DNA from: Lachnospiraceae bacterium UBA3273 | Lineage (GTDB): Bacteria; Bacillota; Clostridia; Lachnospirales; Lachnospiraceae | Reading direction: 5' to 3' | NCBI GenBank assembly: GCA_002362385.1 | Contig: DEUB01000014.1 | Span: 1-7,460, forward strand | DNA: 7,460 nucleotides | Part shown: one piece after another, positions 1 through 6,033 of the stretch | How positions within the stretch are numbered: position 1 is the first letter of the stretch | Layout of the letters: each line of letters opens with the position of its first letter | The notes under the pieces: generated by a model | Databases searched by the model: none | What the model saw: only the letters and a program-made list of their open reading frames with translations | What the model was told of the DNA's origin: nothing | Program-made: the position numbers and the translations under genes

Positions 1-35
1 TTTGGCTTAATCAGCAGACACTAAGTAAGCAATAA

Positions 36-64
36 TTAACAGTTATCATGGCAATATCTGTAAA
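36..64 (+). promoter_or_regulatory. candidate sigma-A promoter of the xylanase gene
   Basis: TTAACA at 36-41 (5 of 6 to the -35 consensus) is followed after exactly 17 nt by TGTAAA at 59-64 (4 of 6 to the -10 consensus). It would start a transcript near position 71, giving a leader of about 80 nt before the ATG at 154. It is the best pair I find upstream of the xylanase, but the -10 is weak and the region is AT-rich, so it could be chance. Confidence 0.3.
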
Positions 65-105
65 GAAAAAACCCTGTTATTTTCGTAAAATGAAAGGTAG
101 CAAAA

Positions 106-119
106 GTGCCCTTGGGCAC
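106..119 (+). repeat. 14-bp palindrome in the xylanase 5' leader
   Basis: GTGCCC TT GGGCAC is a perfect inverted repeat lying 34 nt upstream of the xylanase start codon and between the candidate promoter and the ribosome binding site. As RNA it would form a 5-bp GC-rich stem with a 4-nt loop. No T-run follows, so it is not a terminator. An operator or mRNA-stabilising hairpin is possible, but the sequence does not decide. Confidence 0.35.
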
Positions 120-153
120 AGGCACCCAGCAATATGGGAGAAGGAGACAGGGT

Positions 154-2427
154 ATGAGAAAGAAGGATAAAATAAAATTTTCCGCCGGTCTGGCAGCTCT
201 TGGGCTTTCGCTTGTTATGGCGGGATGCTCTAAGGGAGGACAGGCACAGGAAAGCAGTGCGGAAACGGCGCAGGCGGCGGGAAACAGCGATGCGCAGGCA
301 GAGTGGGAAGAAGAGGACAAACAGACTCTGCGGTATGTATTTGACAGGGATTTTGGGGGCAGGGCTGGCGTATGTGTGCCCATGGCTGCCCTGGGAGACG
401 AGGAACGAATGGGTATTGTAGAATCCCAGTTTAACAGTGTGACCATGGAGAATGAGATGAAACCGGAATCTCTTTTGGGGAGCAGCCCCAATATTGGGGA
501 AGATGGATTCCCGGTTCTGGATTTTACCGTTTCGGATACCATATTAAAAGAGATTAAGGCATATAATGACACGGTGGGAATGGATGAGAAGAAAATATCC
601 GTAAGGGGCCATGTGCTGGTATGGCATTCCCAGACGCCGGAATGGTTCTTCCATGAGGATTATGATGAGAACAAGCCCTATGTTTCCAAGGATGTTATGC
701 TTGGAAGAATGGAAAATTATATCAGGCAGGTCATGGAGCATTATGACGGCGCGGACAGTGAATTTAAAGGAATGATCTACGCATGGGACGTTGTAAATGA
801 AGCGGTAAACGATTCCGACGGCGGCATGAGGACGGATTCCTCCTGGTTTAAGGTATTTTACAGCTTTGATTATGTGGAGCAGGCCTTTGTATATGCCAAT
901 AAGTATGCACCGGCGGATGTGAAGCTTTTTTATAATGATTATAATGACACCAATGCCAAAAAGGCGGATGGAATATGCGCCCTGATCGAACAGATCAAGG
1001 CAAATCCCGAGGCGAGGATCGACGGCATGGGAATGCAGGGGCATTATGACATGAATTTTTCCGCTTCCGAGTTTGAGGAAAGCGCAAAAAAATATGCGGC
1101 TCTGGTGGATGAGATACAGATCACGGAGCTGGATATGAAGTCCAGCACGGATTATGACGGGACGAATCAGGAAGAGGAGTACCAGAAACAGGCGTATGTG
1201 TACAAATCCCTGTATGATACCGTGATCAGACTGAAAAACGAAGAAAACATTCCCATAACGGCCATTGTATTCTGGGGAACGGACGACGGAAATTCCTGGT
1301 TACAGGATGCTAACTCCGTGGGAGGATCCGCCGACGGCACAAGGGCACAGTGTCCTTTGCTTTTCGACGCTTCTTACGAAAAGAAACCCGCGTTCTGGGC
1401 ATTTGTGGACGCTGCGCAGTTAAAGCCGGTCATTCAGAAGCTTCAGGTGTCCCATAGGGAAGATTATGAAGGCGTTGTGGAGACCGTATATGGAGACGGG
1501 GAAACGGAAGTGAAATTCCAGCCCATATGGAATGAAAACGGTCTTGGCATCCGGGTCATGGTAGAGGATGAAACGGATGATGGGGAAGACAGCGTGACGG
1601 TCTATGCCGGAATAAAAAATGAGAGCGAAGGAATGGAGGACGTGCTGGTCAATACGGTTTCCAGGACGGAAGGTACTTTGACGGACAAGGGATATGAAGC
1701 CGTCGTATTGATTGAGGATGAAGGGCTTGAGGCATTCGAGGAAATTGAATTTGATATCCGTGTCAACGACGGCGGAAGGCTCCTTTCCTGGAATGACACC
1801 AATAACGACCAGGATAACAGCAGGGAATCCTATGGAAGGCTTGTCTTAAAGCCTTTTGCAACTATCTGCCGGGGAACGGCAACGGTAGACGGCGTTGAGG
1901 AAGACGAATGGGAAAAGGCACAGGAGCTGGAACTGACGGTAGCGACCAAAGAAGGCGGACAGCCCGAAGCGTCGGCAACGGCCAAGGCCTTGTGGGATGA
2001 AGATGCCCTTTATGTCCTGGTAAAGGTTACGGATCCCAATTTGGATGTGTCAGGCTCCGAAGTACATACCAGGGATTCGGTGGAAGTGTTTGTCGATGAG
2101 AAAAACGACAAGGCGGACGGCTATAAGACTGACGACAAGCAGTACCGCGTCAATTGTGAAAATGTCCACTCCTTTAACGGAAGCACCTGCAAGGAGGACT
2201 ATATTGTTTCCGAAACCGTGAAAACGGCGGACGGCTATATGGTGGAATTGGCGATACAGTGGACGGAGATCGAGGTCCAGCCCGGTACGCTGATCGGATT
2301 TGAGGTACAGGTCAACGACTGCAAGGGCGGTGCAAGGCTCGGGATGCTGAACTGGTATGATACGACCAATACCTGCTGGTCCAGCCCGGCTTCTTACGGA
2401 ACCGCCAGACTTGTGGAAAATGAATGA
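154..2427 (+). CDS. GH10 endo-1,4-beta-xylanase lipoprotein with two C-terminal CBM9-type modules
   Basis: This 757-aa enzyme is predicted to hydrolyse internal beta-1,4 bonds of xylan at the cell surface. Seen: a lipoprotein signal peptide (charged MRKKDKIK, hydrophobic stretch, lipobox MAGC with Cys25), then an acidic low-complexity linker to about residue 58. The GH10 catalytic domain covers about 60-420. Its family landmarks are all present: FNSVTMENEMK (93-103), RGHVLVWHSQTPEWF (151-165), WDVVNEAV with acid/base Glu216, QITELD with nucleophile Glu325, and FWG near 374. Two CBM9-like beta-sandwich modules follow: a degenerate one at about 423-566 and a fuller one at about 568-757. Each ends in a similar motif (SWNDTNND...SYGRLVL and NWYDTTNT...SYGTARLV). 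CBM9 modules bind ends of xylan or cellulose chains. The start at 154 is chosen because GGAGAAGGAG (137-146) sits 7 nt upstream and the signal peptide begins there; a GTG at 106 in frame is rejected. It forms its own unit, closed by a terminator. Function is highly likely from motifs. Confidence 0.95.
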   Translation: MRKKDKIKFSAGLAALGLSLVMAGCSKGGQAQESSAETAQAAGNSDAQAEWEEEDKQTLRYVFDRDFGGRAGVCVPMAALGDEERMGIVESQFNSVTMENEMKPESLLGSSPNIGEDGFPVLDFTVSDTILKEIKAYNDTVGMDEKKISVRGHVLVWHSQTPEWFFHEDYDENKPYVSKDVMLGRMENYIRQVMEHYDGADSEFKGMIYAWDVVNEAVNDSDGGMRTDSSWFKVFYSFDYVEQAFVYANKYAPADVKLFYNDYNDTNAKKADGICALIEQIKANPEARIDGMGMQGHYDMNFSASEFEESAKKYAALVDEIQITELDMKSSTDYDGTNQEEEYQKQAYVYKSLYDTVIRLKNEENIPITAIVFWGTDDGNSWLQDANSVGGSADGTRAQCPLLFDASYEKKPAFWAFVDAAQLKPVIQKLQVSHREDYEGVVETVYGDGETEVKFQPIWNENGLGIRVMVEDETDDGEDSVTVYAGIKNESEGMEDVLVNTVSRTEGTLTDKGYEAVVLIEDEGLEAFEEIEFDIRVNDGGRLLSWNDTNNDQDNSRESYGRLVLKPFATICRGTATVDGVEEDEWEKAQELELTVATKEGGQPEASATAKALWDEDALYVLVKVTDPNLDVSGSEVHTRDSVEVFVDEKNDKADGYKTDDKQYRVNCENVHSFNGSTCKEDYIVSETVKTADGYMVELAIQWTEIEVQPGTLIGFEVQVNDCKGGARLGMLNWYDTTNTCWSSPASYGTARLVENE

Positions 2428-2476
2428 TTTGACAAGCGTCCTATTTACAGTTAGAGTGGAATAAAAAAGATATAAA

Positions 2477-2515
2477 GGAGCCGCTGCATCGAAACGGGTG
2501 TGCGGCTTCTTTTTT
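2477..2515 (+). terminator. intrinsic terminator after the xylanase gene
   Basis: GGAGCCGC (2477-2484) pairs with GCGGCTTC (2502-2509), with one G-U. An inner CATC/GGTG-type stem (2487-2490 with 2497-2500) closes the loop further, and TCTTTTTT follows directly (2508-2515). This is a standard rho-independent terminator 50 nt after the xylanase stop and separates it from the sigma-factor operon. Confidence 0.85.
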
Positions 2516-2637
2516 CGGATAAGGAAATCGGCACTGCCGTCCGTTTCTTTCAATGGGAATAGATGAGAAAAAATATTATTGTTTTCTGTCACACAGGTAA
2601 GAATCTGTTGTCTAATCAAGTAGTGGAGGTAAAATCT

Positions 2638-3489
2638 ATGAATAAAAAAACTAATGAAGAATTACGGGCACTGGTGGATAAAGCCGTGTCCGGGGACAAA
2701 AAATCCCTTGAGGAACTTGTGGCAGATGTACAGGATATTGTATTTAATCTGTCCTTAAGGATGCTTGGCACATTTGCGGATGCAGAGGATGCCACACAGG
2801 ATATTTTGTTGAAAATGATAACTCATCTGTCCTCGTTCAGGGGGGAAAGCGCATTTACCACGTGGGTATTCCGTATTGCCGTAAATCATCTGAAAAACTA
2901 CAAAAAGCATATGTTTGCCCAACATCCTTTGAATTTCGAGTATTATGGGGATGATATTAAAAACGGGAAAATACAGGATTTGCCGGATCTGTCCCAGAAC
3001 GTGGAAAGGGATATCCTGGCGGAAGAGTTGAAAATGTCATGTACCAATGTGATGCTGCAGTGTCTTGATGTGGAAAACCGGTGTATTTTCATACTGGGAA
3101 CCATGTTCAAGGTCGACAGCCGTATTGCAGGAGATATTTTGGAAATGACTCCGGAAGCATATCGCCAGCGGCTTTCACGGGTACGCAGAAAGATGGCGGA
3201 TTTTCTTATGGAATATTGCGGAGAGTACGGAAGCGGCAGATGCAGGTGCAAAGGCAGGATAGATTATGCGATACAGAGCCGCAGGCTGGATCCGATGCAT
3301 TTGGCTTATACAGCTGCCACGGAAATTCCTGTTAATACTATGATCGAGGTAAAAAACGCCATGGAGGATATTGATGACTTATCACAGGACTTTTCATTCT
3401 GCAAGCCTTATGAATCGCCCGAAAATACAAAGAGGCTTTTGCGGGAATTTTTGGACTCTGCACAGTTTGGAGTCATAAAAAATTCATAA
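2638..3489 (+). CDS. ECF-type sigma-70 family RNA polymerase sigma factor with Cys-containing C-terminal extension
   Basis: This 283-aa protein is predicted to direct RNA polymerase to a set of promoters. Seen: sigma region 2 at about 26-90, with the core-binding and -10 recognition signature (DAEDATQDILLKM at 48-60, then FRGESAFTTWVFRIAVNHLKN at 67-87). Sigma region 4 is at about 132-187 (CIFILGTMFKVDSRIAGDIL, then PEAYRQRLSRVRRKM), a helix-turn-helix. After region 4 comes an extension of nearly 100 residues containing C194, C202 and C204 (CGEYGSGRCRCKGR). Typical ECF factors end near 180-200 residues, so this extension is extra and could sense metal or redox state; that is inference. The start at 2638 has GGAGGT 8 nt upstream; an in-frame ATG at 2563 has no good ribosome site. 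No anti-sigma gene is adjacent. The next gene starts 15 nt after the stop, so the two are probably co-transcribed. The target regulon cannot be told. Confidence 0.88.
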   Translation: MNKKTNEELRALVDKAVSGDKKSLEELVADVQDIVFNLSLRMLGTFADAEDATQDILLKMITHLSSFRGESAFTTWVFRIAVNHLKNYKKHMFAQHPLNFEYYGDDIKNGKIQDLPDLSQNVERDILAEELKMSCTNVMLQCLDVENRCIFILGTMFKVDSRIAGDILEMTPEAYRQRLSRVRRKMADFLMEYCGEYGSGRCRCKGRIDYAIQSRRLDPMHLAYTAATEIPVNTMIEVKNAMEDIDDLSQDFSFCKPYESPENTKRLLREFLDSAQFGVIKNS

Positions 3490-3504
3490 AGGAGACGACG
3501 GCTT

Positions 3505-4191
3505 ATGAATATACAACTTATTACAGATTATTTGTCGCGGTTAAGCGTCAATAATAACCGTGAATGGTATCATGCCAATAAAGAAGATTATAAAAGGGCG
3601 AATGCAGAATTTGAAGAATTATTGCATATCCTGATATTGGAAATCGGTAAATTTGACAGCAGCATCCTGCATAACGATCCTAAAGATCTTACGTTTAAGC
3701 TGGTAAGGGACACTCGTTTCAGCCATGACAAATCTCCTTATAATCCTGCTTTTCGTGCCCATATTTCTTCTAAAGGAAAACTGCCTGTTCCTGTTGGATA
3801 TTATCTCATGATAAAACCCGGTGGTCAGTCCTTTTTGGGCGGCGGTCTGTTTGCGGATATGTTTAAGGATGCGACTGCAATGATAAGGGATCATATCGTC
3901 CAAAACGGCGAAGAATGGGAAAGGATCATTCACGAACCGGTGTTTGAAAAGTATTTTACCGTACAGGGGTCTGCATTAAAGAATGTCCCGCCGGGGTATG
4001 AAAAGGAGCATCCGCAGGCAGAATGGCTGAAGTTTAAGAGCTGGTATCTGGAATATCCCCTGAGGGATGAAGAGTTAATGGACGCGGAAGTTTTTCTTTT
4101 AAAAGCGGCGGAGATTTTTCGGGTCATGAAGCCCTTTAATGATTACCTGAACAGGGCGCTTAAAGGATTTCAGATGCCTGTGAGACGGTAA
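3505..4191 (+). CDS. DUF2461 / TIGR02453 family protein
   Basis: This 228-aa protein matches the widespread DUF2461 family in length and in recognisable motifs: the N-terminal NNNREWYHANKEDYKRA (16-32), the central FKLVRDTRFSHDKSPYNP (64-81), GYYLMIKPGGQSFLGGG (98-114), and the C-terminal KSWYLEYPL. No signal peptide or membrane segment is seen, so it is cytoplasmic. The biochemical activity of the family is not established to my knowledge. Its ribosome site AAAGGAG (3488-3494) overlaps the stop of the sigma-factor gene. That tight 15-nt spacing suggests one operon and possibly a shared stress role, which is inference. The gene is full length and is followed by a terminator at 4277-4327. Confidence 0.9.
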   Translation: MNIQLITDYLSRLSVNNNREWYHANKEDYKRANAEFEELLHILILEIGKFDSSILHNDPKDLTFKLVRDTRFSHDKSPYNPAFRAHISSKGKLPVPVGYYLMIKPGGQSFLGGGLFADMFKDATAMIRDHIVQNGEEWERIIHEPVFEKYFTVQGSALKNVPPGYEKEHPQAEWLKFKSWYLEYPLRDEELMDAEVFLLKAAEIFRVMKPFNDYLNRALKGFQMPVRR

Positions 4192-4249
4192 AAATGCTAA
4201 GATCAACTAAAATGCTTTTTAGGCATATCCAGGTATAAAAACCAAGTAT

Positions 4250-4278
4250 TTGATATAGAACACAGCCCGAATTATAAT
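4250..4278 (+). promoter_or_regulatory. sigma-A promoter of the flavodoxin-type gene
   Basis: TTGATA (4250-4255; 5 of 6 to consensus) and a perfect TATAAT (4273-4278) are separated by exactly 17 nt. This is the strongest promoter in the window. Transcription would start near 4285, giving a leader of about 130 nt. The -10 box abuts and slightly overlaps the left arm of the terminator hairpin that closes the upstream operon. Confidence 0.72.
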
Positions 4279-4327
4279 GTAGGCATAGAAAAAAGTGCAG
4301 CCGCTTTTTTCTACGCCTGCATTTTTT
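4277..4327 (+). terminator. intrinsic terminator of the sigma factor-DUF2461 operon
   Basis: The arms 4277-4295 and 4304-4322 pair over 19 positions with one G-U and one A-C mismatch, around an 8-nt loop (TGCAGCCG). The hairpin is followed at once by TTTTTT (4322-4327). It lies 86 nt after the DUF2461 stop. The inner part of the stem is A/T-rich and the outer part holds GC pairs, so the outer pairs matter for strength. A transcript starting near 4285 from the embedded promoter lacks most of the left outer arm. Confidence 0.8.
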
Positions 4328-4334
4328 ATAGTGT

Positions 4335-4382
4335 AAATCGTCTGCAAAAACACCCCTTACGATTTCAGGGAACAGTTTGCAG
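4335..4382 (+). promoter_or_regulatory. structured 5' leader with two interleaved inverted repeats
   Basis: AAATCGT (4335-4341) pairs with ACGATTT (4359-4365), and CTGCAAA (4342-4348) pairs with TTTGCAG (4376-4382); both are perfect 7-bp matches. The second stem can be extended inward by CCCT (4354-4357) with AGGG (4367-4370) across a symmetric 5/5 internal loop. The arms alternate a-b-a'-b', which as RNA is a pseudoknot or two alternative folds, and as DNA could be overlapping operators. It lies between the promoter and the ribosome site of the flavodoxin-type gene. I do not recognise a known riboswitch class. Confidence 0.4.
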
Positions 4383-4416
4383 GGCAGAACAACAAAACAT
4401 GAAATTGGAGGAAAAT

Positions 4417-4950
4417 ATGATGAAAAAATTCACAGCTTTACTGTTTGCCTTTTTGATGACCGCATCTCTTACGGCCTGTGCCGAAAATAACGAACAGGCT
4501 GAAAATATTTCCCTTGATGTAGAGGGAAGTGTGTCAGAGGAAACAGCTGCACCGGAAAGCAGTACAGAAGGATCCGGACCGGAAAGCGAACCTACGCAGC
4601 CCCATGAAACGGAAGGGACAGAACCGGCTGATGCGGAAACGGCTGATTCGGAAACGGAAGTAAAAAAAGTGCTGGTGGCTTATTTTTCCGCTACCAACAC
4701 AACAGAAGGCGTGGCAGAACATATTGCAAACGGCCTGAACGCGGACCTTTATGAGATCGTCCCGGAGGAACCATATACGGATGCGGACTTAAATTATAAC
4801 GATAACAACAGCCGCAGCACTATTGAGATGAACGACCCTTCCGCCCGCCCGGCCATCTCCGGTTTTGTGGAAAACATGGAACAATACGATATTGTGTTCA
4901 TCGGTTATCCTAATATGGAGCAAGGTTTTGAGAGTGTATTGTGTGCATAG
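4417..4950 (+). CDS. flavodoxin-family lipoprotein, truncated within the flavodoxin domain (probably non-functional)
   Basis: The 177-aa product begins with a lipoprotein signal peptide (MMKKF, hydrophobic core, lipobox LTAC with Cys21). An acidic Glu/Ser/Thr/Pro-rich linker to about residue 82 follows, then a flavodoxin fold: VLVAYFSATNTTEGVAEHIA (85-104), with the FMN phosphate-binding loop SATNTT. The domain continues through YDIVFIGYP (157-165) and then stops matching. Relatives continue with an Ile-Trp-Trp-Gly type segment and roughly 70 more residues. Here the last 12 residues (166-177) look unrelated and end at TAG. The FMN-binding second half is therefore missing, so electron transfer is unlikely. 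ATG 4417 is preferred over ATG 4399 because TTGGAGGA (4405-4412) precedes it and the signal peptide starts there; ATG 4420 is an equal alternative. It is driven by the promoter at 4250-4278. The break marks insertion of, or deletion next to, the downstream mobile DNA. Confidence 0.8.
   Translation: MMKKFTALLFAFLMTASLTACAENNEQAENISLDVEGSVSEETAAPESSTEGSGPESEPTQPHETEGTEPADAETADSETEVKKVLVAYFSATNTTEGVAEHIANGLNADLYEIVPEEPYTDADLNYNDNNSRSTIEMNDPSARPAISGFVENMEQYDIVFIGYPNMEQGFESVLCA
4627..4656 (+). repeat. 15-bp imperfect tandem repeat in the lipoprotein linker
   Basis: GCTGATGCGGAAACG (4627-4641) is repeated as GCTGATTCGGAAACG (4642-4656) with one difference, encoding ADAET then ADSET. It lies in the acidic linker between the lipid anchor and the flavodoxin domain, where length variation by slippage would be tolerated. 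Confidence 0.6.
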
Positions 4951-4980
4951 CGTTTGAAAATAGCAGAAAATAGGAACTGT

Positions 4981-5008
4981 ATACACAAACAGAAAGAAAA
5001 TTGTGTAT
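4981..5008. repeat. 8-bp perfect inverted repeat near the element boundary
   Basis: ATACACAA (4981-4988) and TTGTGTAT (5001-5008) form a perfect inverted repeat around a purine-rich 12-nt spacer. A further direct copy of the core ATTGTGT occurs at 4938-4944, also present at 5000-5006. The repeat lies between the broken host gene and the first element gene. It could be an operator for that gene or binding sites for a recombinase or excisionase; the sequence alone does not choose. Confidence 0.4.
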
Positions 5009-5097
5009 GGTGTTGATAAGAAAGAGGATTGGAAGAAACGCCTTGAGATGAGACGAAATTCCAGTTCTTTTTTTATTTCAATAAAGGGGAGGTATTG

Positions 5098-5688
5098 ATG
5101 GATTATATAGCAATGATAGAAAAAGTAAGAGAGGAACTGCTACAGGAAGTGAACCAAAGGTGTGATGATCTGATCCGGAGGTATCAGGAAGAGGAGCAGG
5201 GGATCTCTCCAAAGATTGAAGTCCGGGAACGTACATTGGCATGGAGTTCTCCAGCTACATTGAAAGGAAAGTATCCTGTCGCCCTGACATTTGCATCCGG
5301 TGAGGCTGTGCTGACACCTACATGGAAGAAGGTAGTCCAAACTATCCTGAAACATTGCAACGAGCAACCGGACATGCACGAAAGGCTGATGCAGCTTAGG
5401 GGCAAGGTGTTCGGAAGACAGAGGATCATACTTGGAAAAGTCCCGGAGGAGATGGATGTACCACTCCAGATCGATAAGGACTTATACTTTGAATCAAAAT
5501 TTGATACGGAAGCATTGCTGACAATGATGGAAAGAAAAGTATTGGAGCCGGTTGGCTACGATTTTTCCGGGATCCGGATCCAGTACCTGGAAAGGAAAAG
5601 AGTGATGCCAGAAATCCAGGATACAACGCAGCGTGAAAACAGGGAAGATATGTCGGAACCAATGAAGATGAATATGAGTCAGATATGA
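5098..5688 (+). CDS. conserved hypothetical protein of the mobile element (196 aa)
   Basis: I do not recognise an assigned function. The N-terminal 35 residues are a charged, probably coiled helix (MIEKVREELLQEV...CDDLIRRYQEEE). The central and C-terminal part (about 55-165) looks like a compact alpha/beta domain with blocks such as PTWKKVVQTILKHC (75-88), LRGKVFGRQRIILGKVP (99-115), LYFESKFDTEALL and GYDFSGIRIQY. I recall similar proteins in phages and conjugative elements of Firmicutes, without a known role. The tail after 170 is polar and low in complexity. No signal peptide or membrane segment is seen. AAGGGGAGG (5084-5092) lies 5 nt before ATG 5098, which is preferred over TTG 5095. It is the first gene of the element-side operon; a 147-nt gap separates it from the broken flavodoxin gene. 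Confidence 0.8.
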   Translation: MDYIAMIEKVREELLQEVNQRCDDLIRRYQEEEQGISPKIEVRERTLAWSSPATLKGKYPVALTFASGEAVLTPTWKKVVQTILKHCNEQPDMHERLMQLRGKVFGRQRIILGKVPEEMDVPLQIDKDLYFESKFDTEALLTMMERKVLEPVGYDFSGIRIQYLERKRVMPEIQDTTQRENREDMSEPMKMNMSQI

Positions 5689-5706
5689 GAGCAAAAAGGA
5701 GTGGGC

Positions 5707-5763
5707 GTGATCCCATTTTATTCTCCTGATAATAGTGGAGATGAAAGGATGGGAGCTTTATGA
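5707..5763 (+). CDS. possible 18-aa leader-like small ORF
   Basis: A GTG-initiated ORF encodes MIPFYSPDNSGDERMGAL. It has a strong ribosome site, AAAGGAG (5695-5701), 5 nt upstream, and its TGA (5761-5763) overlaps the ATG codons at 5760 and 5763 of the next small gene, forming an ATGA junction typical of translational coupling. It is too short for family recognition. It may be a real micropeptide, a coupling leader, or a remnant of a longer gene. Confidence 0.4.
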   Translation: MIPFYSPDNSGDERMGAL

Positions 5764-5965
5764 TGCATTACAGGGATGTTGCGGATGTCCTGGATCGGGC
5801 AGAAGAAACAAAAAAACAGCACTGAGATCGGAAATGGATACAGAAACAGATAAGAAAGCGTTGGGAGAAGCCCTGGAACTGGTACGGCAGGCAGGTGAGA
5901 AATGCCGGTCAGCACAGAATGAATTTTTGCAGGAAACTGTATTTTCGGGAATACGGATGCAGTAA
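5760..5965 (+). CDS. small helical protein gene split by a -1 frame change at an A7 run
   Basis: From ATG 5760 (or 5763), after AAGGATGGGAG (5745-5755), the first frame reads MMHYRDVADVLDRAEETKK and stops at TGA 5823-5825 after 21 codons. The frame one base back is open through the same point and encodes a Lys/Glu-rich helical segment (MDTETDKKALGEALELVRQA..., ATG at 5834) to TAA 5963-5965. The frames meet at ACA AAA AAA C (5808-5817), whose A AAA AAA (5810-5816) is a classic -1 slippery heptamer in the correct phase. A -1 slip would give a 68-aa helical protein. The choices are programmed frameshifting, a one-A deletion making a pseudogene, a sequencing error in the homopolymer, or two short genes. 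No strong downstream stem-loop or upstream stimulatory Shine-Dalgarno is evident, which weakens the programmed option. Function is unknown. Confidence 0.5.
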
Positions 5966-6033
5966 CAGGTTCCAGGTATCTTGATTACTTTGCTCGATTT
6001 TGAGGGAAAGTTCAAAAGGGAGGAGGGGAAATT

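Noticed and set aside
106..153. GTG start at 106 extending the xylanase by 16 residues
   Set aside because: It lies in the 5' leader palindrome and has no ribosome site; ATG 154 has a strong one and begins a proper lipoprotein signal peptide.
36..572. Minus-strand ORF opposite the xylanase N-terminus
   Set aside because: Composition is Ser/Pro/Cys/Leu-rich as expected of an antisense shadow, and no ribosome site is visible. The same applies to minus-strand frames at 544-1044, 2050-2619 and 6040-6564.
2563..2637. Upstream ATG for the sigma factor
   Set aside because: The extra 25 residues do not match sigma region 1.2/2 sequence and lack a good ribosome site; GGAGGT precedes ATG 2638.
4191..4216. 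Direct repeat AAAATGCT at 4191-4198 and 4209-4216
   Set aside because: It is short and AT-rich in an intergenic spacer; too weak to assign meaning.
5013..5076. Possible promoter (TTGATA at 5013) or terminator (T-run at 5067-5074) before the first element gene
   Set aside because: No -10 box at a sensible distance from TTGATA, and the only complementary segments before the T-run are 5 bp with a long loop.
5735..5809. Upstream half of the second frame of the split gene (Cys/Gly-rich CCGCPGSG segment)
   Set aside because: It looks out of frame, while the overlapping frame from 5760 gives a regular amphipathic helix; only the part after the A7 run looks coding in this frame.
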